A DNA stretch of 64,000 nucleotides from Natrialba swarupiae. GTDB lineage: Archaea; Halobacteriota; Halobacteria; Halobacteriales; Natrialbaceae. Below the pieces are notes generated by a model. It did not search any database and was not told the origin of the DNA. It worked only from the letters and a program-made list of their open reading frames with translations. The position numbers and the translations under genes were made by a program. Shown in pieces: positions 18,401 through 25,075 of this stretch (positions are counted from its first letter, which is position 1; each line of letters begins with the position of its first letter). The stretch spans positions 51,856 through 115,855 of the forward strand of contig NZ_VTAW01000014.1 of assembly GCF_008245225.1 (NCBI RefSeq), read 5' to 3'.

Positions 18401-21400
18401 CGCCCGCTCTATTGTCACCGTCGACATCGCCGGTGGTTGAGGCCCCTCTGATCTCGCCGTAGCTGTTCTGGCCGACGAGACCGCCTACATCGGAGTTACC
18501 GTCGACATCGGTGGTGGTAGAAGAGTCCTCGATCGTGCCGTGGAAGTTCTCCCCGACGAGGCCGCCCACAAAGAAGTCGCCAGTGATGTCGCCGGTGACG
18601 AATGAGTCCTCAATTGAACCGTCGTCCTTGAAGCCGACGAGGCCGCCAACACGCTCGTCGTCACTCTCTATGTCGACATCCACAACCTCGACATCGGTAA
18701 TCAGCGCATCGTCGGTGTTGCCGAACAGAGCGACGCCATCGTCATCGCCCGGATTCCGGTCGATTTCGAGGCCGACGATCTCGTTACCCTGGCCGTCGAA
18801 GGTGCCGGTGAACTCCTCATCGGAGTCGCCGATCGGCTCGAAGCCATCCTCGGGATCGCCAACCAGGTCGTTGTAGCCGTCGCTCTCCTCGTCCAGATCG
18901 GCGTTCAACGCGAACTCGCTATCGAGATTCTCGCGGACGTTGTCGAGTTGCTCCCAGTCTTCGATTTCGTAGGGGTCACTCTCGCTGCCGTCACCCGCGG
19001 CGAAGCCGCCGACGGTCACAGTCATCACGTCGTCGGGGTCGTCTTCGGCACTGGCAGTAACATCGACAGTCGCGTCGATCGCACCCGAGAACACAACGTC
19101 CTCGAAGGTGGCAACGCCATCCGAATCGGTCGTCGCCTCGTCGTCGTCGGAGAGACCGTTGACCGTGACATCGTCACCACCGTCGTCGAGGGCGTCGATC
19201 TCGATTTCCCGGTCCTCGATCGGCTCACCGGTTTCGTCTTCGACAGTCACGTCAACGTCTACCGTCTCGCTGGTCACCACCGTCGGTGCGTCGTCGTCGT
19301 CGATCGTCGCCGTCACCGAGTCGGTGCCTGCCTCGATGGTCACTTCCTCGCTTGCGGTGCCGTCGCTTTCGACGGTCACGTCATTCGTGCCCGCGTCGCT
19401 GGCCTCGGTCTCCCACTCCAGGCTCTCCTCGGTGGAGTCGCCGCTGTCGAGGTCAACGGTCTCAGTGTCCTGCTGGTCATCGTCGAAATCCAGCAGTTCG
19501 ATCTGTTGCTCGCCGCCGTCGGCAGCCAGGTTGATGACCTCGGTGGTCACGTCGAGGGTCTCACCCTCCAGGATCGCTGAGCTCGTCTCCTCGATAGTCA
19601 CTTCGTAGAAGGGATCGGTGTCTTCCCAGGCGAGCGCGGGGTAGGTGTCTGTGATGTGCCAGGTGCCGTCCTCGCCGTCTTCGGGGAACTCGAAGCCGTC
19701 CATGTTGTCGATGGCGTTCGCACCGGTCATCTCGCTGGTCGTGAGCGCGGTTACGTCACCGTCGCCGTCGCCGATGCCCTGACCGTCTTGCTCCTCGTCG
19801 CCTTCAGTGACTGTCGCCGCCTCGTCGTCCCAGTAGGTGTTGGCGATGTCCGCTTCGTCAGCGCTGTTTTCTCCAACGAGACCGCCCACGTCTTCGCCGC
19901 CGTCGACATCGCCGGTAGTGTAGGAGTCCTCGATCGTGCCGGCGAAATTCTCTCCGACGAGGCCGCCAACTCGCTCGTTGCCGTCGACATCGCCGGTGGC
20001 GTAGGAATCAGCGATTTTGCCGGCGTTGTCTCCGACGAGGCCGCCCACTCTTTCGAAGTCGCCGGTGACATCACCGGTGGCGTAGGAGTTCTCGATTTCG
20101 CCGGCGTTGTCTCCGACGAGGCCGCCCACGAACTCGTCGCCGGTGACATCACCGGTGGCGTAGGACTCCTCAATATCTCCGTCGTTGTTCTCTCCGATCA
20201 GGCCGCCTACTTCGAAGTCGCCGGTGACGTTACCGGTGGCGGAGGAGTCCTCGATCGTATCATCGAAGTCGGTCAAGCCGACGAGACCGCCAACCACGCT
20301 GACACCGTCGACATCGCCGGTGGCGGAGGAGCTCTCGATTGTGCCATCTTCGCTCCACCCAACGAGGCCGCCCGCTCTACTGTCGCCGTCGACATCGTCG
20401 GTGGTTGAGGCCCCTCTGATCTCGCCGTAGCTGTTCTGGCCGACGAGACCGCCTACATCGGAGTTACCGTCGACATCGGTGGTGGTAGAAGAGTCCTCGA
20501 TCGTGCCGTGGAAGTTCTCCCCGACGAGGCCGCCCACAACGAAGTCGCCAGTGATTTCGCCGGTTGCGGACGAGTCCTCGATAGTACCGTCGTCATTGAA
20601 CCCAACGAGGCCGCCAACACGCTCGTCGTCACTCTCTATGTCGACATCCACAACCTCGACATCGGTAATCAGCGCATCGTCGATGTTCCCGAACAGCCCG
20701 ATACCATCGTCGTCGCCCGGATTCCGATCGATTTCGAGGCCGACGATCTCGTTACCCTGTCCGTCGAACGTGCCGATGAACTCGTCACCGTCGGAGCCGA
20801 TCGGCTCAAAGCCATCGCCATCCTGGAGGTTCCCGTCAGCGTCGAGGACAACGCCCTCCTCGCCGTCGCCGCCGTACCCGTCGGTCTCCTCGTCCAGATC
20901 GGCGTTCAACGCGAACTCGGCGTCGAGGTTCTCGCGGACGTTGTCGAGGTGTTCCCAGTTCTCGATCAGGTACGGATCTTCGTCGGTCCCCTCGCCGCCA
21001 GCGTAGAGTTCTTCGGTGGTCTGGCCGGGTGCTGGCTCCTGTTCGTTGTCGACGAGGAACGGATAGGAGACCTCGAGTTCGCCGTTCTGGTCTTCATTAA
21101 CCACGTCCCACGTCGAGCCGAAGTCGAAGCCGTCCATGTTGTCTTCGGCCTCGTCACCGGTCATCTCGCTGGTCGTGAGCGCGGTCACGTCACCGTCGCC
21201 ATCACCGATGCCCTGGCCGTCTTGCTCCTCGTCGTCTTCGGTGACTGTCGCCGCTTGGTCATCCCAGTAGGAGTCGGTGACGGTGCCACCAGAGTCGTGC
21301 CCGACGAGGCCACCCACATCATCGTCGCCTGTGACGTCGCCGGTGGCGTAGGAATTCCCAATCTCACCGCTGTTCCACCCGACGAGGCCGCCCACATCAT

Positions 21401-23111
21401 CGTCGCCGGTGACGTCGCCGGTGGCGTAGGACTTCTCAATGTCGGCGTTGTCGTTGTTGAACCCGACGAGGCCGCCCACGTATTCGGAACCGGTGACCTC
21501 ACCGGTGGCGTAGGACTCCGCAATGTGGCCGTCGTTGTTGTACCCGACGAGGCCGCCAACACCCCGCGCATCTTCTTCGCCGGTGACGGTGCCTGTGGCG
21601 GAGGACGCCGCAATGTGGCCATCGTTGTTCTCCCCGATGAGGCCGCCCACGCTCTCGTCGCCGGTGACGGTGCCGGTGGCGGAGGACGCCGCAATGTGGC
21701 CATCGTCGTTCTGCCCGACGAGGCCGCCCACGCGTTCGTCGCCGGTAACTGTGCTACTCGCGGACGTATTATTGACGTCTCCCTCGTTGACGCCAATGAG
21801 ACTACCGATACCCCCACTGAGAGTATCCCCCTTTCCAGTCACGTCTGCGTTCTCCAGGTGGACGTCCCGGATTTCAGCGTCGGATTCTGCCGAAGCGAAC
21901 AACCCGACGCGGTCCTCGTCTGGCCGATCGATTACCAGCTCCGCGATGGTGTTGTTCGCGCCGTCGAACCCGCCCGCGAAGTCCACGAGATCCGCGGCGA
22001 TCGGCTCGAAGCCATCCTCGGGATCAGCAACGTATTCGTTGTATCCGTCGGTCTCCTCGTCTAGATCGGCGTTCAACGCGAACTCGCTGTCGAGATTCTC
22101 GCGGACGTTGTCGAGGTGTTCCCAATTTTCGATTTCGAAGGGGCTGCCCTCACTACCGTCACCGCCTGCATAGAGTGGTTCTTGAATCTCAAATTCGTCT
22201 GTCGTGACCTCGTCGTTCTCCTCTACGTTCCCATCACTGCCGTCGATGGAGAACTCCAATTCGTAGCCCTCGTCAGCTTCCTCGATGACGAGATCGTCGA
22301 ACGTCGCTACGCCATCACTGTCAGTCTCGACCTGGGTCGTGCTTTCTCCGTCGACAATAGCGTTGGTGTCTGGCTCTTCGACGGTCACTTCGACGTCTTC
22401 GACCGGGTTCCCGGAGTCGTCCGTCACTTCGGCTTCGGGATGGTCGTCTCCCTCACCGTCGATCACTTCACCCGCGGTCGTATCGACAGGCTGGGTTTCG
22501 ACATTGACTGAATCCGCATCGCCGGGTTCGGTCTCGAACGAAACGGTCGTCGAGTCAGAACCGCCGCCGGATTCGTCGAGCGTCACTTCGATACCTTCGG
22601 TCTCGACGCGGTCTGAGTTCGTAATCGCACCGGCGTCATTATCGTTGAGGGAGACTACTATTTCCTCGCCAGATTCTACTGCCTTTGGGTCAGATGGGAT
22701 GGCATCCGCGGCAATCTGAATTTCTTCGCCGTCTTCGAGTTCGATCGTAACGTCTTCGTCTACCGTTACGTCGACGGAGTCGATATTATTTTCATCATAC
22801 TCTTCTTCATCGGTCCCGACCTCAATCGTCACGTCCTCAGGGTCCATATCGTCTATGCGCGTTAAGGCGTCGGAATCTTCCGAATAATCGAACTCGAATT
22901 CGGCTATTTCACCGATCTCCGAACCATCATCCAATTCGATCGTAAACTCGTGCGTCGAGTCCTCATCCACTGTCGCGGGGTCTGCCTCGACCTCGGTCTC
23001 GTCATCGTCAATCTCCGCCTCTTCGGCCACGGCCGTGGCAGCGAACCCGCCGACCGAGAGCGCGACGACCGCGAGTGCGACCGCCACCACGACGGCCCAG
23101 CGCCGGCTCAT
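12489..23111 (-). CDS. Giant GLUG-repeat surface adhesin (3540 aa) with PGF-CTERM-type tail
   Basis: Secreted, highly acidic cell-surface protein. In order: Sec signal (about 1-29, ending ATAVA); a cohesin-like or Ig-like N-terminal region; a Big_1-type domain near 200-300; three GLUG blocks near 312-680, 702-1163 and 1369-1824, each opening with IENWEHLDNVREN or a variant and built of VGGLVGxN..ATGDVTG motifs. CARDB and Big_1 domains follow blocks 2 and 3. Five copies of a domain of about 85 residues (VLDDFEV..EDLAEETFEG) span about 2360-2780. Then come more Ig-like or CARDB domains, a NosD-like stretch near 3100, a Gly-rich linker, a carboxypeptidase-regulatory-like domain (VTDEDGAPIPDATIDVGDE) and a C-terminal PGL..hydrophobic..RRK tail of the archaeosortase class. 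Role inferred: adhesion, biofilm or mating contact. The long + strand frames opposite are shadows. Confidence 0.92.
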   Translation of the reverse strand: MSRRWAVVVAVALAVVALSVGGFAATAVAEEAEIDDDETEVEADPATVDEDSTHEFTIELDDGSEIGEIAEFEFDYSEDSDALTRIDDMDPEDVTIEVGTDEEEYDENNIDSVDVTVDEDVTIELEDGEEIQIAADAIPSDPKAVESGEEIVVSLNDNDAGAITNSDRVETEGIEVTLDESGGGSDSTTVSFETEPGDADSVNVETQPVDTTAGEVIDGEGDDHPEAEVTDDSGNPVEDVEVTVEEPDTNAIVDGESTTQVETDSDGVATFDDLVIEEADEGYELEFSIDGSDGNVEENDEVTTDEFEIQEPLYAGGDGSEGSPFEIENWEHLDNVRENLDSEFALNADLDEETDGYNEYVADPEDGFEPIAADLVDFAGGFDGANNTIAELVIDRPDEDRVGLFASAESDAEIRDVHLENADVTGKGDTLSGGIGSLIGVNEGDVNNTSASSTVTGDERVGGLVGQNDDGHIAASSATGTVTGDESVGGLIGENNDGHIAASSATGTVTGEEDARGVGGLVGYNNDGHIAESYATGEVTGSEYVGGLVGFNNDNADIEKSYATGDVTGDDDVGGLVGWNSGEIGNSYATGDVTGDDDVGGLVGHDSGGTVTDSYWDDQAATVTEDDEEQDGQGIGDGDGDVTALTTSEMTGDEAEDNMDGFDFGSTWDVVNEDQNGELEVSYPFLVDNEQEPAPGQTTEELYAGGEGTDEDPYLIENWEHLDNVRENLDAEFALNADLDEETDGYGGDGEEGVVLDADGNLQDGDGFEPIGSDGDEFIGTFDGQGNEIVGLEIDRNPGDDDGIGLFGNIDDALITDVEVVDVDIESDDERVGGLVGFNDDGTIEDSSATGEITGDFVVGGLVGENFHGTIEDSSTTTDVDGNSDVGGLVGQNSYGEIRGASTTDDVDGDSRAGGLVGWSEDGTIESSSATGDVDGVSVVGGLVGLTDFDDTIEDSSATGNVTGDFEVGGLIGENNDGDIEESYATGDVTGDEFVGGLVGDNAGEIENSYATGDVTGDFERVGGLVGDNAGKIADSYATGDVDGNERVGGLVGENFAGTIEDSYTTGDVDGGEDVGGLVGENSADEADIANTYWDDEAATVTEGDEEQDGQGIGDGDGDVTALTTSEMTGANAIDNMDGFEFPEDGEDGTWHITDTYPALAWEDTDPFYEVTIEETSSAILEGETLDVTTEVINLAADGGEQQIELLDFDDDQQDTETVDLDSGDSTEESLEWETEASDAGTNDVTVESDGTASEEVTIEAGTDSVTATIDDDDAPTVVTSETVDVDVTVEDETGEPIEDREIEIDALDDGGDDVTVNGLSDDDEATTDSDGVATFEDVVFSGAIDATVDVTASAEDDPDDVMTVTVGGFAAGDGSESDPYEIEDWEQLDNVRENLDSEFALNADLDEESDGYNDLVGDPEDGFEPIGDSDEEFTGTFDGQGNEIVGLEIDRNPGDDDGVALFGNTDDALITDVEVVDVDIESDDERVGGLVGFKDDGSIEDSFVTGDITGDFFVGGLVGENFHGTIEDSSTTTDVDGNSDVGGLVGQNSYGEIRGASTTGDVDGDNRAGGLVGWSEDGTIEDSSVTGDVDGFNSVGGLVGLTEVDHMIEDSYATGNVTGDFEVGGLVGENNADTIEESYATGDVTGDEFVGGLVGDNAGEIENSYATGDVTGDFERVGGLVGDNAGKIADSYATGDVDGNERVGGLVGENFAGTIEDSYTTGDVDGGEDEDVGGLIGENSADEADIANTYWDDEAATVTEGEDEKDDQGIGDGDGDVTGLTTDQMTGPNATDNMDGFGFPEDGEGTWHVTDSYPALAWEDTDPFYEVTIEETNAPVDEGDTLDVITEVTNLAADGGEQTIELLDFDDDQQDSAEVTLDSGDSSEETLEWDTETSDAGTDEVTVESDDDTASEEVTIEAGVESIDAEAGEAIADGEDGVEFTVTAEDGNEDPIEGVTIEVTDSEDVADLGGIEPGDDAATDENGEATFTATSTDTGEFIVEFEDQQDENTATATATFVAGDADSVTVETQLDGTIAGESIESVDDDYPEAQVTDEFGNPVAGVDVEVDEVGIEGGTIDEGDTEVATGGDGIATFGNLVIEDADDSYQLEFSIDESDGNVESSDTDTTDEFDIDPAAADEIASVDVADEEFAYDAGSTTVTVEAEDEFGNPVEDESGALTLDIEGEEHSDEVTEVDISDGDAEVTIDDQDAAGADDLATAVGDLTVIAEIDATEDSDDGDITVYPDQVAVDFDSSETEADNSDTDSLDLTLEDDVPATLDNDDIDELDVEYTLTNAPEGYVDEADLDGKTFTGEGDSITIDDVTDAEDTMTFATTRAGDYTIESDVQPDVEDGATRNDATLSVNAVLDDFEVDDVTIEQGESLAVDFSDAEDLAEEMFEGQADVTVGINELDGVDEAETVTVDFDSDGASTDEVLAASETAGISADTYDIGVAADDAPADDSFIATVDAVLDDFEVGNEEIDQGDELELAFSDAEDLAEETFEGEEAVTVAVDDFDGIDEDETITVDFDADGASTDEVLDGSETEGVSADTYDDIVVSADDAPAEDLFTTTVEPVLTDFAVDDEAIDQGDSLTIDVTDALDAADDDFEGTVDLEIDDVDGLDPSTDDVTFSGGEATALTVLEDTETDAVSADTYTDRSVESGDATAEFTVTVDAVLNDFTVEDVTIEQGEPLDVEFSDAEDLAGVLFDGQEQVTVDVDALDGVDDPETITVDFDETGASTDEVLDSAATEDVNAGTYDEIDASADDSPADDSFTVTVEAITGTIDARVTADEATADGDDEVEFTVTIEDSNGDPLEGITIEVTGSEDVADLGGIEAGDEAQTDGDGEATFTATSANAGEFTVEFTEPDAGTDTASATFEQANAILSIDEFAEELPDAEEGDDYGEVAIAIEETEGIETENLDVSLEIQGEEQGLLFEERIDDDELAGESDEFSFDVGTIEAADEYTATVTAEADNADAVDRDETFTVAEQPEEPFFDIELVDTNEPVTEGDELAVELAIENTGEERDTQDIELENFDGDTVDDTSLTLDGDDEETRTLNWTPAVGDAGTDEVTVRSDDETDIDVVTVHPDPEINDTREIHESGSYQYVDDVLSNETLLEISSDDVVVDGDGHTITYQGEDTGIDAEGVENVTISNLTVVHDPDAHAVDLTGSSESNVASVTLESANSSPPTTLSFEGTDVVVGAVDDPADGPAGYEPLDRHFQATNTSDDGELSDLELSYDPANDIDPSTIGLWKDDGHGNWTALEESSVDTDENVVTANVTEFSTFGVFGEASDDDDDDNGGGSGGGGTGGGQASAGTATFELAETELSDTILEVNDSLGRLTAEVENTGDASGETDLEFIVDDAVLVSQSVDLEDGENETVELTDIALEEFDPGEYEYTIGLDDDEARGTLSIEETMSELTVMVTDEDGAPIPDATIDVGDETATSDDSGTTVFDLAEGAYTLETAADGYHEEHTSLTVDGDESVSIALESVEPDPSDDDAGDISDTDEDATPGLSTGTAITALALLIVGFIITRRKAG
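17630..20990. repeat. About 1.97-kb tandem duplication inside the adhesin gene
   Basis: The GLUG block at about 17630-19005 and that at about 19600-20990 align with an offset near 1.97 kb. Stretches such as 17963-18195 and 19931-20160 are nearly identical at DNA level. Third-codon positions have not diverged, which indicates recent duplication or ongoing gene conversion. The third block (21055-22170) is more distant. Confidence 0.85.
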
Positions 23112-23336
23112 CGCACCCCCTCGAGTAGTTCACTCCCAGCCCGGAGTGCTATGCCATCGGTGTGTCGCCGGACAGTGCCCACACCGGACTGTCTCCACCG
23201 CTGTCGGCGCACGCCACAGCAAGGCCCGCTCCAGCACCTAGTCCTCCGATACATGTCCCGCATCCCCAACGGCGGTCGCCACAGCATCCCCTCGTTCATT
23301 GTCACTGTAATGAGAACCGGTTGTAAAAAAAAGGAA

Positions 23337-23354
23337 TATCTGCATAGGCAGATA
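23337..23354. promoter_or_regulatory. Inverted repeat between the adhesin and the Bat-type regulator
   Basis: TATCTGC (23337-23343) and GCAGATA (23348-23354) form a perfect inverted repeat with a 4-base centre, between divergent genes starting at 23111 and 23452. A run of eight A residues lies just beside it. It may be an operator for either gene. Confidence 0.4.
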
Positions 23355-23451
23355 CTAATTTGATACGCACCAAGAAACAACTGTTACAACACATGCTCTG
23401 GCACGAACGCCCGGTTCTGCCATCGCGTCCAGCTGTTCGAGAGGGCCCACC

Positions 23452-25068
23452 ATGAGCGACGCCTCGAGCGACTCGCTCCCGTCGTTCGAGACTCCCGTCG
23501 ACGTGTTGCTCGTCGACGACGACGAGGCGTGGGCCCGAAGCACCGCTCGGCTACTCGAGCACGATGTCGAGGCCGCCCGCGTCGAGACGGCTACCAGCCT
23601 CGCGGGAGGCCAGGACCGCTACGCCGTGACCGATCCCGACTGCGTCGTCTGTGACTACCAGCTCGGCGACGGCACCGGGTTCTCCCTGCTCGAGACCGTC
23701 CGGGAGGCCGACCCCGACTGCCCGTTCATTCTCGTCACCGGCCGCGGCGACGAACACGTTGCCAGCAAGGCCACCCGCAAGGGCGTCACCGAGTACGTCG
23801 TCAAACATGACGGTGGTGCCGATCTGCTGGCCACTCGTGTCGCCAACGTCGTCGACTCGGCCCGCACCCAACGCGCCCTGGAACGCGAACGCGACGCGAA
23901 AAACGCCCTCCTCGAGCTGCTGACGACCACCAGCGACGAGACAACTCTCTGTCAGGAGTTTTGCTCACTGCTGGTTGAGGCCCACGACTATGCGTGTGCC
24001 TGGGTCGGCACCGAACGCGAGGACGGAGAGATCGTAATCCAGGCCAGCGCCGGACTCGACGGATTCCTCGAGACCATCCTCCACGGCGGCGATTCCGCCC
24101 CTGATCCGACCGATCCGGCGGTCACTGCCCTTGATGCCGACGAGCCCGTCGTTCGCTCACCGGCTCCGTCGGCGGACGACGAAAGTGGCTTGCACGCGGT
24201 CGCCACTGACTACGGCTTCGAAACGGCTGCGGGTGTTCCAATCCGTTACGATGGCGTCCGATTCGGCGTCCTCGGAGTGTACATCAGCGACGGCCCGACG
24301 TTCGATGACCAGCGATGCCGCCTGTTGGCCGAGTTCGGTGAAACACTCGGGTACGCGTTCCACACAGCCGAGTTCAAGCGGTCGCTACTCTCGGAGCAGC
24401 CAGTCCGGATGGGTGTCGAACTCACGGATGGTTCGGCCCCGCTTCTCGCGCTCTGGCGAGCGCTCCCGTCGGAGAGTCGCCTCCTCGTCCGATCGGTTGT
24501 CCGTCGACGTGACGACGACCTCCTCTGTCTGACTGCCGTCGAGGGAACGACAGAATCCGACCTCGTTGACGCCGTCCGGGAAATCGATGGGATAACCGTT
24601 GCCGATGGTGGTACGTCGGTCCAGAGTCGAGGCCGCGGTGACCAACTTCACTGTGCACTGTTTCTCACCGGGGAAACACCCTTCTCGAAGGTTCTCGATG
24701 CCGATGGGACGGTCCTCGAGGCCGCCGCCGGGGGGAACACGATGGAACTGCACGTGCAACTGCCGAACCACGAGTCTGTCTCCGCCCTCGAGACGGCCCT
24801 CGAATCGACGGGGGCCGACGCCACGATCACGTCACTTCGCCAGGACCCACGATTGGACGCTTCGGAACGGATCGATCACGTACTCGAGCCGCTGACGGAC
24901 AAACAGGAAGATGCCATCCGACACGCCTACTATCAGGGGTTTTTCGAACACCCGCGAGACACGACCGCGACCGAACTCGCCGAGCAGTTTGGCGTCACGC
25001 GCCAGACGATCACCCACCACCTCCGGGCTGCCGAACGCAAACTGTTGCACGGACTCCTCGAGGACTGA
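23452..25068 (+). CDS. Bat-type regulator: receiver, GAF and HTH_10 domains
   Basis: A 538-residue response regulator. The receiver (about 18-135) has DDD near the start, the phosphoacceptor in CVVCDYQLGDGTG, the ILVTGRG strand and a Lys in VVKHDG. A coiled linker leads to a GAF domain (about 165-305). A Bat-type domain follows, and the C-terminal HTH_10 (about 480-538) reads TATELAEQFGVTRQTITHHL. HTH_10 proteins of the bacterioopsin-activator family control transcription in response to oxygen, light or redox. The histidine kinase at 25076-27661 is convergent 7 bp away and is the likely phosphodonor. The divergent adhesin gene is a plausible target. Both links are inference. Confidence 0.9.
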   Translation: MSDASSDSLPSFETPVDVLLVDDDEAWARSTARLLEHDVEAARVETATSLAGGQDRYAVTDPDCVVCDYQLGDGTGFSLLETVREADPDCPFILVTGRGDEHVASKATRKGVTEYVVKHDGGADLLATRVANVVDSARTQRALERERDAKNALLELLTTTSDETTLCQEFCSLLVEAHDYACAWVGTEREDGEIVIQASAGLDGFLETILHGGDSAPDPTDPAVTALDADEPVVRSPAPSADDESGLHAVATDYGFETAAGVPIRYDGVRFGVLGVYISDGPTFDDQRCRLLAEFGETLGYAFHTAEFKRSLLSEQPVRMGVELTDGSAPLLALWRALPSESRLLVRSVVRRRDDDLLCLTAVEGTTESDLVDAVREIDGITVADGGTSVQSRGRGDQLHCALFLTGETPFSKVLDADGTVLEAAAGGNTMELHVQLPNHESVSALETALESTGADATITSLRQDPRLDASERIDHVLEPLTDKQEDAIRHAYYQGFFEHPRDTTATELAEQFGVTRQTITHHLRAAERKLLHGLLED

Positions 25069-25075
25069 CTCACCA

